Origin: JASLMY01 sp965226475
Lineage (GTDB): Bacteria; Pseudomonadota; Alphaproteobacteria; GCA-2731375
Assembly (NCBI GenBank): GCA_965226475.1
Contig: CBDDDJ010000003.1
Span: forward strand, 1,302,001 to 1,366,000
DNA: 64,000 nt
Direction: 5' to 3'
Numbering within the stretch: position 1 is the stretch's first letter; every line of letters starts with the position of its first letter. A model generated the notes under the pieces. It saw only the letters and a program-made list of their open reading frames with translations. It ran no database searches and was not told where the DNA came from. The position numbers and the translations under genes are program-made. Below are positions 16,808 to 25,578 of this stretch, piece after piece.

Positions 16808-19258
16808 ATGGTGATGGTCGAAAGAGACGTCGTTTCCGCCTCGCGGTCTTCGAGGGCCACGAGGGAACTGGTTCGGGAATCGTCGCGGCTGAAAGTCCTC
16901 AATCGCTTCGCCATCGATTTGATCGCCATTCCGAGTGAATTCGACCTTTTCTGGTATGTCGCGCGGGAAGTCGTCGGGAAACTCGGCTTCGTCGACTGCG
17001 TGGTTTACCTCGTCGACCCGGAAAGACGCCTCCTGCGTCAAGTGGCCGCGATCGGCGAGAAGAATCCGTCCGCCGAAACGATTGTGAACGTCCTGGAAAT
17101 CCCGATCGGGGACGGCATCACGGGGCATGTGGCGAAAACGCGAGAACCCATGATCGTCGACGATCTGTCGACGGATGCGCGCTACATTCCCGACCTGGTG
17201 CCCGCGCGGTCGGAAATATGCGTGCCGTTGATCATCGGCGACGAGTTGATCGGCGTGATCGACAGCGAAGATCCGAGGCCTCGTCGTTTCAGCGCCGAGG
17301 ATCTCGAGGTGCTGAGCGCCGTCGCCGCCATGACCTGCGCGAAACTGAGCTTGCTGCGCCAGGAAGAAGCCCTGCTCGCGAGCCAGGCCCGCGCCCGGGC
17401 CAACTTGGAAGCGGTGACCGTTCCCGTCATCGTCACGCGGTGGGCGGACGGGAAGGTGCTCTACGTCGATCCCGCGGTCGAAACCGCCACGGGGCTGCCG
17501 CCGGATAGGATGATCAGCCTGACCGGCTCCGAATACTGGATGAACAAGGTCGAGCGCGGCGAATTTCTTCGACTGCTCGAGGAGACCGGCGTTGTTTCGG
17601 GAAAGGAGATCAGGACGCGACGTTCCGGGGATGGATCGCTTCGGTGGACCTCGGTGTCGTCGCGAAGAATAAAGTTCGACTACGAAGATGCCATCTTAAC
17701 GACATTCCAGGACGTCACCGAGCGACACGAGGCCGAGGCCGCGCGTCGAATTAGCGAGGAACGACTCCAGGAAGCGGCGAAACTGGCCCACCTCGGTCAT
17801 TGGGAGTGGGACGTGATCGCCGACCGATGCAGCTTTTGTTCGGACGAAGCCGCCCGCATCCACGGCCTCGCGCCACAGGAATACATCGATCGCGCCTCGG
17901 CGATCGACGGCGAGTTTTCCCTGGTCCACGCCGACGATCGCGATCGCGTCCAGGAGATTTTCGCGTCGTTGCGAAACGGCCACGAGATCGACCTCGAGTA
18001 TCGAATCGTGACTCCGGCGGGCGAAGTGAAATACGCCCGGGAGATGGCGCGGCCGATACGCGACGGCGAAGGCAGGGTGGTTCGGGAACGCGGGACGATT
18101 CTGGACATCACGGCCTTGAAACGCTCCGAAGAGCGGTTGCGTCAGGCCCAGCGGCTGGAAGCGGTGGGCAAACTCACTGGCGGCATCGCCCACGATTTCA
18201 ACAATCTTCTGGCGGTCGTGCACGGCAACGCCGAACTTCTGGAGCGGAGCGCCGACGAGACGGACCGGACGCTGCTCGATCCGATACTTCGCGCCGCGCG
18301 GCGGGGTAGCGAACTGACACAGCGGCTGCTCGCCTTCTCGCGCCGCCAGCCGCTCCACTCGGCACCGACCGACGTGACCGCCCTGGTCTCCAACATGCGG
18401 GAGCTGCTCTCGCGGACCTTGGCGGAGACGATCCGGCGGGAGATCGACGGCGACGGCACGGACTTGTGGGGCATGGCCGATCCTGGCCAGATGGAAAACG
18501 CACTCCTAAATCTCGCCATCAACGCGCGACAAGCGATGGCGCATCGCGGCACGCTTCGAATGGAGACCTCGCGGGCGACCCTGGATGATGGGTTTTGCAA
18601 GCGTCATCCCGAGGCCCGTCCCGGCCGATACGTCAAGGTTTCGGTGCACGACGACGGCACGGGCATCGCGCCCGATATTCTGGATCATGTCTTCGAGCCC
18701 TTCTTCACCACCAAGAAGGCCGGAGAGGGAAGCGGCCTCGGGCTCTCCATGGTCTACGGTTTCGCCCAGCAGTCGGACGGCTTTCTCGCCATCGACAGCA
18801 CGCTCGGAAAGGGAACCAGCGTCCACCTCTATGTACCTCGGTGCGAGGCGGCGGCGCATCGGGGCGAGGACGAGAGCCGGGACGAAGCGGTGGGCGGCGC
18901 GCAGCGGATCCTCGTGGTCGAGGATGATCGCGATGTCCGCGTCGCGACGGTCAAGATTCTCGAAAATCTCGGCTACCGCGTCGTCGGCGTTGAGAGTGGA
19001 GAGGCCGCGTTGTCGAAAATGGCCGAGGACGGCGCATTCGACGTGATGTTGAGCGACGTGGTCATGGCGGGCATGAGTGGTGTCGTTCTCGCCAGAGAAG
19101 CGAGGAATCGTCAACCGGGCTTGAAGGTCCTGTTGATGTCCGGTTACGCCGACAGCCATCTCGAGGATCACGATTTGCCCAGGGACGTGGATTTTCTCGG
19201 AAAACCCTTCAAGACGTCGGATCTGAGCGCGAAAGTCCGAGCCGCCATTCAAGCGTGA
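16808..19258 (+). CDS. Hybrid sensor histidine kinase (GAF-PAS-PAS-HisKA-HATPase-REC)
   Basis: 816 residues, no membrane segment, so a soluble sensor. GAF domain about 40-195 (LLRQVAAIGEKNPSAETIVN, PIGDGITGHVAKTREPMIVD), PAS about 205-310, second PAS with PAC about 330-440 (IDLEYRIVTPAGEVKYAREM). The HisKA H-box LTGGIAHDFNNLLAV has the phospho-accepting His at residue 462. HATPase_c is at about 560-675 (NALLNLAINARQAMA, VFEPFFTTKKAGEGSGLGLS). The receiver domain is at about 696-810 with phospho-acceptor Asp750 (VMLSDVVMAGMSG) and a terminal Lys in FLGKPFKTSD. No cognate regulator is adjacent, so output goes through an unlinked partner. The upstream 198 bp contains an AT-rich CGTTAACG palindrome that may be part of its promoter. 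Confidence 0.92.
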   Translation: MVMVERDVVSASRSSRATRELVRESSRLKVLNRFAIDLIAIPSEFDLFWYVAREVVGKLGFVDCVVYLVDPERRLLRQVAAIGEKNPSAETIVNVLEIPIGDGITGHVAKTREPMIVDDLSTDARYIPDLVPARSEICVPLIIGDELIGVIDSEDPRPRRFSAEDLEVLSAVAAMTCAKLSLLRQEEALLASQARARANLEAVTVPVIVTRWADGKVLYVDPAVETATGLPPDRMISLTGSEYWMNKVERGEFLRLLEETGVVSGKEIRTRRSGDGSLRWTSVSSRRIKFDYEDAILTTFQDVTERHEAEAARRISEERLQEAAKLAHLGHWEWDVIADRCSFCSDEAARIHGLAPQEYIDRASAIDGEFSLVHADDRDRVQEIFASLRNGHEIDLEYRIVTPAGEVKYAREMARPIRDGEGRVVRERGTILDITALKRSEERLRQAQRLEAVGKLTGGIAHDFNNLLAVVHGNAELLERSADETDRTLLDPILRAARRGSELTQRLLAFSRRQPLHSAPTDVTALVSNMRELLSRTLAETIRREIDGDGTDLWGMADPGQMENALLNLAINARQAMAHRGTLRMETSRATLDDGFCKRHPEARPGRYVKVSVHDDGTGIAPDILDHVFEPFFTTKKAGEGSGLGLSMVYGFAQQSDGFLAIDSTLGKGTSVHLYVPRCEAAAHRGEDESRDEAVGGAQRILVVEDDRDVRVATVKILENLGYRVVGVESGEAALSKMAEDGAFDVMLSDVVMAGMSGVVLAREARNRQPGLKVLLMSGYADSHLEDHDLPRDVDFLGKPFKTSDLSAKVRAAIQA

Positions 19259-19455
19259 TCCGGAACGGTCCGCGCTTCGCGCCCGATTTCGCATATTCGC
19301 TCCGCTCCCCGAACGAGCCATGCCTCGATGGCCGGCGAACCGGTATCCCGCCGCCGCGCCGAACCGATGGTTGTCCTGGCGGAAAGACCGAACGTTTCTC
19401 GCCGCAGCCTCGGGGCGGGCGGGGTCGCGACAGAGCGGGGCGACGGCTCTTCGGG

Positions 19456-20250
19456 TCAGCCGTCCGCGAGCGAGGCGAGAAACTCGGCCACCACCGCGTT
19501 GACCGCCTCGGGATATTCCCAGGCGGGGAAGCCGCCGGCCTTGGGGATGACGGCGCGCCGCGCCCGGGGCCAGATCCGTTCCAGGCGGTCGGCGGTGGCG
19601 TGGAAATCGGCGACGTCGCGTTCGCCGTTGTAGAAGAGAATGGGCGGGGCGGCCGCGGCGAGGCGGTCCTCGACGGGGGCGATGGGCCAGGGGGCAAGCG
19701 GGCTCAGCCAGTTGGCGCCGGCGAAATCCTCGACGATGGCGCGGTGTTCGGCGGCGCGGCAGGCTATCGCATCGTCGCGCAATGCCTGGAACCATTCGGA
19801 GTCCTCGAACCAGGCGCGGCGCGCTTCCGCCATCCCGTGGTTCCGGGCGATCTCGCGGACCTGGGCCAGGGCCCGGTCGACGGTCGCCATCGGTCGGCCG
19901 GGCGGCACCGGGCCCTCCAGGACGAGGGAGCGGAAGTGGGCGGGTGCGTTCGCCGCCAGGATCATGGCGAGCGAGGTGCCGGTGTGCGTCCCCCAGTAGT
20001 GGCAGGGGAGCGCGCCGGCGGCGGTGATCGCCGCCGCGACATGGCCCGCCATGTCCAGGTGGCCGTAGGGGCCCTCGATATCAGCGGACAAGCCGTGGCC
20101 CGGCAGATCAATCAGCAGCAGCCGGTAGCGGTCCCGGAAGGCCTGGACCTGCGCGGAGAAAACCCGGTGGTCCTGCGACATGCCGTGGACCATGACCAGC
20201 CAGGGCGCGCTTCCGCCCGCGTCGTCGACGATGACGTGGCCGGCGGTCAT
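19456..20250 (-). CDS. Alpha/beta hydrolase with His in the nucleophile-elbow position
   Basis: 264 residues. Seen: WLVMVHGMSQDHRVFSAQVQ with an oxyanion-type HG, RLLLIDLPGHGLSADIEGPY, and the C-terminal region APPILFYNGERDVADFHATA with a plausible acid. The elbow that normally reads G-x-S-x-G is HYWGTHTGTSLAM, placing His89 where Ser is expected. The mechanism may therefore differ, or the protein may not be a serine hydrolase. It overlaps the upstream agmatinase-like gene by 4 bp (ATGA), so they are coupled. The true start is ATG 20250; the longer open frame upstream is the antisense shadow of that gene's frame. Confidence 0.82.
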   Translation of the reverse strand: MTAGHVIVDDAGGSAPWLVMVHGMSQDHRVFSAQVQAFRDRYRLLLIDLPGHGLSADIEGPYGHLDMAGHVAAAITAAGALPCHYWGTHTGTSLAMILAANAPAHFRSLVLEGPVPPGRPMATVDRALAQVREIARNHGMAEARRAWFEDSEWFQALRDDAIACRAAEHRAIVEDFAGANWLSPLAPWPIAPVEDRLAAAAPPILFYNGERDVADFHATADRLERIWPRARRAVIPKAGGFPAWEYPEAVNAVVAEFLASLADG

Positions 20251-21287
20251 GCGCTTTTCCCCACCATGAGGCAGAGGATCTCGAACAGCATCTGCCCGCC
20301 GACCTGCGCCGTGTTCGTGGTCGCGTCGTACTCGGGCGCCACCTCGACCACGTCGCCGCCGACGACGTCGAGACCGGCGAGGCCCTGGAACAGCATCTGC
20401 ACTTCCCTGGGGCTGAGACCGCCGACCTCCGGGGTACCGGTGCCGGGCGCATAGGCGGGGTCGATGCCGTCGACGTCCAGGGAAACGTAGCAGGGCGCGT
20501 CGCCGATCACCCGGCGTGCCTCCGCGATCACCGCGTCGACACCCGAGCGGTGGAACGTCTCCGCGTGGATCACGGTCATGCCGCTTTCGTGGGAAAATTC
20601 CCAGAGGTATTCGGCCGAGCCCCGGATGCCAATCTGAATCGTTCGCTCGGGGTCGAGCGCGCCCGACAGCACCGCGTGGCGGAAGGGCCCGCCGTGGTGG
20701 AACTTGGTCTCCTCGAACTGGCCACCGGTATCGCAATGGGCATCGATGTGGATCATGCCGACGGGCCGGGCGCGACCGACGGCGTTCAGGATCGGATAGC
20801 TGATCGAATGGTCGCCGCCGACCGACAGAGGACGGATCCCCGCGGCGACAATGCGGTCGTAGAAGGCCTCGATATCCTCGAGGCTGCGGTCGAGGCTGTA
20901 GCGGCTGTGAAGCGGCACGTCGCCGATATCGGCGATCCGCGCCTCGGCACGGGGCGCGATGCGGTGGACGTGGTGGAAGGGGCCGATCCGCTCCATGGCA
21001 CGCACGGCGCGGGGCCCGAAGCGGGCGCCCGGCCGATTGGTGACGCCGAGATCCATCGGCACGCCGATGAGCGCGATGTCGATCTCGCCGAAATCCGTGC
21101 CGTCCACCGGCGCCGGCTGGTAGGGCGCGTCCAGCAGGGTCGGCACGCCGCTATAGGGGAAGGCGCGCTTGCCGTCGGGATCGAAGACGCCCTCGGCCGC
21201 GCGGCGAAAGGCGGGGTCGTCGATCTGGTCGGCGCCCGCCTCGCCATATTTCTCGCGCAAGCGTGCCAGTTTGTCCTCGGCGACCAT
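20247..21287 (-). CDS. Agmatinase / ureohydrolase family enzyme
   Basis: 346 residues. Manganese hydrolase that releases urea from a guanidino compound. Metal-binding motifs are all present: LSVGGDHSISYPIL, MIHIDAHCDTGG and YVSLDVDGIDPAYAPGTGTP, plus the family segment IDIALIGVPMDLGVTNRPGA. An N-terminal extension of about 60 residues precedes it (ALREKYG-like helix, VPTLLDAPYQPAPVD). Agmatine, guanidinobutyrate and other guanidino acids are all possible substrates. An alpha/beta hydrolase overlaps its 3' end by 4 bp, suggesting a two-step breakdown route. It is divergent from the hydrolase gene at 21389. Confidence 0.88.
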   Translation of the reverse strand: MVAEDKLARLREKYGEAGADQIDDPAFRRAAEGVFDPDGKRAFPYSGVPTLLDAPYQPAPVDGTDFGEIDIALIGVPMDLGVTNRPGARFGPRAVRAMERIGPFHHVHRIAPRAEARIADIGDVPLHSRYSLDRSLEDIEAFYDRIVAAGIRPLSVGGDHSISYPILNAVGRARPVGMIHIDAHCDTGGQFEETKFHHGGPFRHAVLSGALDPERTIQIGIRGSAEYLWEFSHESGMTVIHAETFHRSGVDAVIAEARRVIGDAPCYVSLDVDGIDPAYAPGTGTPEVGGLSPREVQMLFQGLAGLDVVGGDVVEVAPEYDATTNTAQVGGQMLFEILCLMVGKSA

Positions 21288-21388
21288 GTCAGCGGTCCTC
21301 CCCTCGATCCGTGCCGGAGGATTGTACCCTCTCGCAACGCCCGGGCCAGCGGTTATGATGGCCCCGACACCGGGTGGGAGGCGAAACC

Positions 21389-22276
21389 ATGGCGGAAGTA
21401 ATCACCTTTTACAGCGAAGGCCACAAGCTGGTGGGCGACGTCTACCTGCCGGCGGATCTGGCGCCGGGCGAACGGCGCGCCGGCGTCGTGCTCTGCCACG
21501 GCTACACGGGCGTCAAGGACCTGTACCTGCCCGACAACGCGCGCGTCTTGAACGAGGCGGGTTATGTCGTCCTCGCCTTCGACTATAAGGGCTGGGGAGA
21601 GAGCGAGGGCTCGAAAACCCGCCTCGCCCCCCATGGCCGGGTGGCCGACGTGCAGGCGGCCCTCACCTATCTGGCGCACAGGCCGGAGGTCGCGGCCGAG
21701 CGGCTCGGCATCTACGGCACCAGCTACGGTGGGGCCACGGTGGTCTGGGTGGCGGCGGTCGATCCCCGGGTCAAGTGCACCGTCGCGGTGGTCGGCATCG
21801 GCGACGGGCGGCGCTGGATGCGAAGCGTGCGCCGGCCCGACGAATGGGTCGACCTGCTGGAACGCTCCGCCGGCGACCGGGAGCGGCGCATGCGCGGCGG
21901 CGAAAGCGAGTTCGTCGAGCGCTCGGAGGTGCTGCTGCCCGACCGCCAATCGGCGGAACTGGCGGCGGTGGCTCGCAAGAACGTGCCGACCGCCCTCAAC
22001 ACCCTGCCGCTGGAATACGTCGACGACACCCTCTCCTTCCACCCCGAGTGGGTGGTCGACCGAATCGCGCCGAGGCCGATCCTCTTCATCACCACCGACG
22101 ACGACCGCCTGGTGCCGCCGGAGGAATCCATCTCGCTGCACGAAAAGGCGGGCGAGCCCAAGAAGCTGGTGATCCTGAAAGGCTACGGCCACTACGAGGT
22201 CTACGTCGATCCGGCCTTCACCGAGGTGATGGACGAGACCCTCGACTGGTACCGTTGCCACCTGCCGGCGCGGTAG
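21389..22276 (+). CDS. Alpha/beta hydrolase (X-Pro dipeptidyl-peptidase/DLH-like)
   Basis: 295 residues. Seen: HKLVGDVYLPADLAPGERRA, VVLCHGYTGVKDLYLPDNAR (oxyanion HG), AFDYKGWGESEGSKTRLAP, and the nucleophile elbow GIYGTSYGGATVVWVAA with Ser112. The acid is in ILFITTDDDRLVPPEESISL and His in KGYGHYEVYVDPAF. The triad is complete. ATG 21389 has GGGAGGCG upstream. It faces the agmatinase gene across a 101-bp divergent region. Substrate is unknown; small esters or acyl-peptides are plausible for this group. Confidence 0.86.
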   Translation: MAEVITFYSEGHKLVGDVYLPADLAPGERRAGVVLCHGYTGVKDLYLPDNARVLNEAGYVVLAFDYKGWGESEGSKTRLAPHGRVADVQAALTYLAHRPEVAAERLGIYGTSYGGATVVWVAAVDPRVKCTVAVVGIGDGRRWMRSVRRPDEWVDLLERSAGDRERRMRGGESEFVERSEVLLPDRQSAELAAVARKNVPTALNTLPLEYVDDTLSFHPEWVVDRIAPRPILFITTDDDRLVPPEESISLHEKAGEPKKLVILKGYGHYEVYVDPAFTEVMDETLDWYRCHLPAR

Positions 22277-22314
22277 CGCATTTCAGGTTTGATCCCGGCC
22301 ACCCGCTCCCCCGG

Positions 22315-22345
22315 CCGGCCCGCTTCCCCGGGCCGGGACTTTTGT
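22315..22345 (+). terminator. Candidate intrinsic terminator between convergent genes
   Basis: CCGGCCCG (22315-22322) pairs with CGGGCCGG (22329-22336), and TTTT follows at 22340-22343. It lies between the ends of the hydrolase gene (22276) and the gamma-glutamyltransferase gene (22354). The short T-run makes it a weak call. Confidence 0.45.
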
Positions 22346-22353
22346 CGCTTGGT

Positions 22354-23970
22354 TCAGACCGCCAGCGCCATGCCGTCGTGGTTGGGATCGGCGAAGCCAG
22401 TGGGGCGGCCGTCGTCGACGCGGATGCCATGCACGCCGGCGAAGGGGTAGCTCAGATGGCTGCGGGCGATCTCGTAGCCGTCCGCCGCCAGCACGTCGGT
22501 GACGTAGCGCGGGATCCGGTTGGAGACGTCGACGATGTCACTGGTCGCCGAAAAGCGCGGCTGGACGATGGCCTCGGTGATGGGCATGTCGAATTCCAGC
22601 ACGTTCAGCATCGCCTGCATCACGCCCATGACGATCTGGGTGCCGCCGGGCGCGCCGATCACCAGGCGCGTTTCGCCGTCGCGGAAGACGATCGAGGGGC
22701 ACATGGCGGAGAAGCGGCTCTTGCCGGGCGCGATGGAGCCGGCGCGCCCGGGCCGGGGGTCGAATACCGACATGCAGCCGTTGTACATGAAGCCGAGGCC
22801 GGGCGTGATCACGCCCGACGGCATGCCGAGGGAATGGGTCATCGAGACCGCGTTGCCGTCCGTGTCGATCACCGAGACCTGCGTCGTCTGCCTGCTTTCC
22901 GCCGGGCCCTCGAGGCGGGTCACATGCGCCTTGTCGCCCGAACGGATGCGCGCCGCCAGCTCCGCCGCGTAGGTCTTGCCGGTCAGCAGCTCGACCGGCA
23001 CGTCGACGAAAGCGGGATCACCGACGCGTTCCTCCTTGTCGATGGTGGCGAGCTTCATTGCCTCCGCCACCGTGCGGATGTAGTCCGCCGAATTGTGGCC
23101 CATGGCGGCGAGGTCGAAGTGTTCGAGCGTGTTCAACATCTGCAAGAGCATGATGCCGCCGCCGGGCGGCCGATTGGTCGCCACCTCGAAGCCCCGGTAG
23201 GTGCCACGCAGCGGTTCGACCCGGGTGGTCCGAAACTCGGCCAGGTCCTTCGCGCTCAGCAGCCCGCCGTTGGCCTCCATGTCGGCGACGATCTCTTCCG
23301 CCATCTCGCCGGTATAGAAGACGTCGGCCCCGCCTTCGGCGATGCGCCGCAGCGTGTGCGCCATGTCCGGGTTCTCGACCCGCTCGCCCGGCCGCTTCAG
23401 GTTGCCGTCGGAGTGGAAATAGATCTTCCGCCCGTCGGCGGTATGGCGGAGCCGGTCGGTGGTCTCCAAGCGGTCGAAGAGGCCGGGCTCCGTCCACCAG
23501 CCATGGACGTGCGGGCGGACGATGAAGCCGCTCTCGGCCTCCAGAATCGCCGGCTGGACAATGTCGGCCCAGTCCCACGTGCCCCATTCCGTCTGCGCCT
23601 CGTGGTAGGCCTTCAGGCTGCCCGGCACGGTGATCGACTGGTGGCCGACCTCGTTCACCCGGCCCTCCAGGATGAAGCCGAAGCCGTCGCGGGTCTCGCT
23701 GATGACCCGCTTCTCCCACATCCCGGGCGTCGCGGCGGCGGGCGTCTTGCCGTGGAAGTCGATGCATTCGTGGACGCCCCTGGCCGGCAGATGGACTTGC
23801 AGGCTGCCGAAGCCGGCGATGCCGCACATCTGCGGGTCCACGACGCCCTGGACCAGAGCGCAGGCCATCGCCGCGTCGACCGCGTTGCCGCCCCGTTGCA
23901 GCACCCGCGCGCCCGCCTCGACCGCCTCGGGCTGGGCGGCGGAGATCATCGCCTGTTCGAGCTCGGCCAT
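22354..23970 (-). CDS. Gamma-glutamyltransferase family protein
   Basis: 538 residues, an Ntn-hydrolase precursor that would self-cleave before a Thr. Seen: VLQRGGNAVDAAMACALVQG near the N-terminus, GHQSITVPGSLKAYHEAQ, TNRPPGGGIMLLQMLNTLEH, and the cleavage/nucleophile region SRQTTQVSVIDTDGNAVSMT with the catalytic Thr near residue 360. Then GLGFMYNGCMSVFDP and RLVIGAPGGTQIVMGVMQA. No signal peptide is visible, so it is probably cytoplasmic. ATG 23970 has GGAG 8 nt upstream. It follows the amidohydrolase gene by 11 bp, so both are probably on one transcript, fitting a peptide or lactam breakdown role. Substrate is inferred only. Confidence 0.88.
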   Translation of the reverse strand: MAELEQAMISAAQPEAVEAGARVLQRGGNAVDAAMACALVQGVVDPQMCGIAGFGSLQVHLPARGVHECIDFHGKTPAAATPGMWEKRVISETRDGFGFILEGRVNEVGHQSITVPGSLKAYHEAQTEWGTWDWADIVQPAILEAESGFIVRPHVHGWWTEPGLFDRLETTDRLRHTADGRKIYFHSDGNLKRPGERVENPDMAHTLRRIAEGGADVFYTGEMAEEIVADMEANGGLLSAKDLAEFRTTRVEPLRGTYRGFEVATNRPPGGGIMLLQMLNTLEHFDLAAMGHNSADYIRTVAEAMKLATIDKEERVGDPAFVDVPVELLTGKTYAAELAARIRSGDKAHVTRLEGPAESRQTTQVSVIDTDGNAVSMTHSLGMPSGVITPGLGFMYNGCMSVFDPRPGRAGSIAPGKSRFSAMCPSIVFRDGETRLVIGAPGGTQIVMGVMQAMLNVLEFDMPITEAIVQPRFSATSDIVDVSNRIPRYVTDVLAADGYEIARSHLSYPFAGVHGIRVDDGRPTGFADPNHDGMALAV

Positions 23971-23981
23971 CGCCACGACTC

Positions 23982-25214
23982 CTAATCCAGGGTCGACTTG
24001 TGGATACGGCCGGCGGCCATGATCAGGCTCAGGTGCTTGCCCTGGCCTTGCAGGAGGCGGAGGTTCGCCACGGGATCGCCGTCGACCAGCAGCAGGTCGG
24101 CGATGGCGTCCTCCCGGATGGTGCCGAGCTCGCCCTCGCGTTGCAGCAGCCGCGCGTTGACGGAGGTGGCGCCGCGCAGCACCTCGAGCGCCGGCTGTAC
24201 CCGGGCGCGGATGGTGAACTCGTCGGATTGGTGTTCGTGGCAGGCGCCCAGCAGGTCGGTGCCGTAGCCGATCCGCACGCCGGCCAGGTGCGCGATCTCC
24301 AGGCCGCGCAGGCCGGCGGCGCGCACGCTCTCGATCTTGGCGATGGAGGCGGCGGGGAAGCCGAGCTTTTCGCCGTCGCGCGTCAGCGCCTCGTAGGTCG
24401 ACAAGGTCGGCACCAGGAAGGCGCTCCGGCTGGCCATCAGGACCGCGGTATCGGCATCGATCAGGTTGCCATGCTCGATGGAACGGACGCCGAGTCGCAC
24501 GGCGCGATGGATCGCCTCGGGCGTATAGGCGTGCGCCATGACGTAGGTCTTCCAGGACTTCGCCTCCCAGACGGCGGCCGCGATTTCCTCTTCCGAATAT
24601 TGCAGATTCCAGATCGGGTCCGTCGGCGAGGCGACGCCGCCGGAGGCCATGATCTTGATCTGGGTGGCGCCGCGCCGCAGCTCCTCGCGCGCCGCCTTGC
24701 GCACCGCGTCGACCCCGTCGGCGACCACGGCGAAGGTCTCGCCGGCGCAGGCGGGGCAGCCGTCGCCCGACCAGGTGAGGGGGCGGAAATCGCCGTGCCC
24801 GCCGGTCTGGCTCAAGGCGTGGCCCGAATAGAAGACGCGCGGGCCCTTGATCAGGCCGGCCTCGACCGCCTTGGCGAGGCCCCAATCGGCGCCGCCCGCG
24901 TCGCGCACGCTGGTGAAGCCGCGGTTAAGCATCGCCTCCATGATCAGGCGCGCCCGGGCGCCCGTCAGCATGGCGCTTTCCCGGTCGATCGCGCCCAGGT
25001 CCAGGCCGGTGGCGATGACGTGGACATGGGCATCGATCAGCCCGGGAATGAGCGTCCGCCCGTCGGCCTTGATCCGGCGGACCCGGCCGGCGCGGATTCG
25101 CCGGGTCGAGATTTCGCGGATGCGTCCGCTCTCGACGAGAACGTGCCCGCCCTCCACCGCCTCGCCCAGCGCCGGGTCCAAGAGCCGGCAGTTCTCGATC
25201 AGAACCATGGACAT
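23982..25214 (-). CDS. Metal-dependent amidohydrolase (imidazolonepropionase/prolidase-like)
   Basis: 410 residues. Seen: an N-terminal beta-sandwich (LIENCRLLDPALGEAVEGGH), LIPGLIDAHVHVIATGLDLG with the first metal ligands HxH, and RGFTSVRDAGGADWGLAKAV. Next are QIKIMASGGVASPTDPIWNL with the bridging Lys position, VMAHAYTPEAIHRAVRLGVR, SIEHGNLIDADTA and GVRIGYGTDLLGACHEHQSD with the catalytic Asp. It closes with the family end EDAIADLLLVDGDPVANLRL. ATG 25214 is used; an in-frame ATG at 25208 is the alternative. It probably hydrolyses a cyclic amide or a dipeptide and is paired with the gamma-glutamyltransferase downstream. Confidence 0.87.
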   Translation of the reverse strand: MSMVLIENCRLLDPALGEAVEGGHVLVESGRIREISTRRIRAGRVRRIKADGRTLIPGLIDAHVHVIATGLDLGAIDRESAMLTGARARLIMEAMLNRGFTSVRDAGGADWGLAKAVEAGLIKGPRVFYSGHALSQTGGHGDFRPLTWSGDGCPACAGETFAVVADGVDAVRKAAREELRRGATQIKIMASGGVASPTDPIWNLQYSEEEIAAAVWEAKSWKTYVMAHAYTPEAIHRAVRLGVRSIEHGNLIDADTAVLMASRSAFLVPTLSTYEALTRDGEKLGFPAASIAKIESVRAAGLRGLEIAHLAGVRIGYGTDLLGACHEHQSDEFTIRARVQPALEVLRGATSVNARLLQREGELGTIREDAIADLLLVDGDPVANLRLLQGQGKHLSLIMAAGRIHKSTLD

Positions 25215-25323
25215 CACACGCACCTTTCCCCATCCCGGGCGGAACAGCCCGGCCACAGTCTAGCGATTTCGCCGCTCGCGTGTCAGTCGGCCGACGGCAC
25301 CTGGCCGGACGCCATCGACGCCG

Positions 25324-25578
25324 ATGTCGATCTCTGGGTTCAGGCGCTGGGTCGACGCCGGCGGCATCGGCTTCCAGTTGAGCGCCTCGATCGCCGAGCT
25401 GTCCTGGAGCAAGATGGCGCTGATCCTGCTCGTCATCATCGCCACCGTGCTGGTCAGCGAATGGGTCTCGGCCAAGGTCCGGCATTCGTTCATCCGAGCC
25501 GCCGCGCCCGTATTGGGAGCGGGCAATATGCTACCCTTCGGGGGCGATTCGCGCGCTATGTCCGGAGGTCGTCCGTGA
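25324..25578 (+). pseudogene. C-terminal remnant of a PhnE-like ABC permease
   Basis: RWVDAGGIGFQLSASIAELS followed by the membrane helix MALILLVIIATVLVSEWVSA and KVRHSFI matches the last part of phosphonate-type ABC transporter permeases. Nothing resembling the rest of the gene lies upstream, and no transporter partner genes are near. The frame runs on past the natural end to 25578, overlapping the start of the glycosyltransferase gene. It is a deletion scar. Confidence 0.6.

Noticed and set aside
21775..25263. Long plus-strand frames opposite the gamma-glutamyltransferase and amidohydrolase genes
   Set aside because: Arg/Ala/Gly-rich shadows without motifs; the minus strand carries complete enzyme families.
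25324..25578. A functional phosphonate transporter permease
   Set aside because: Only the final helix region is present and no partner genes exist.
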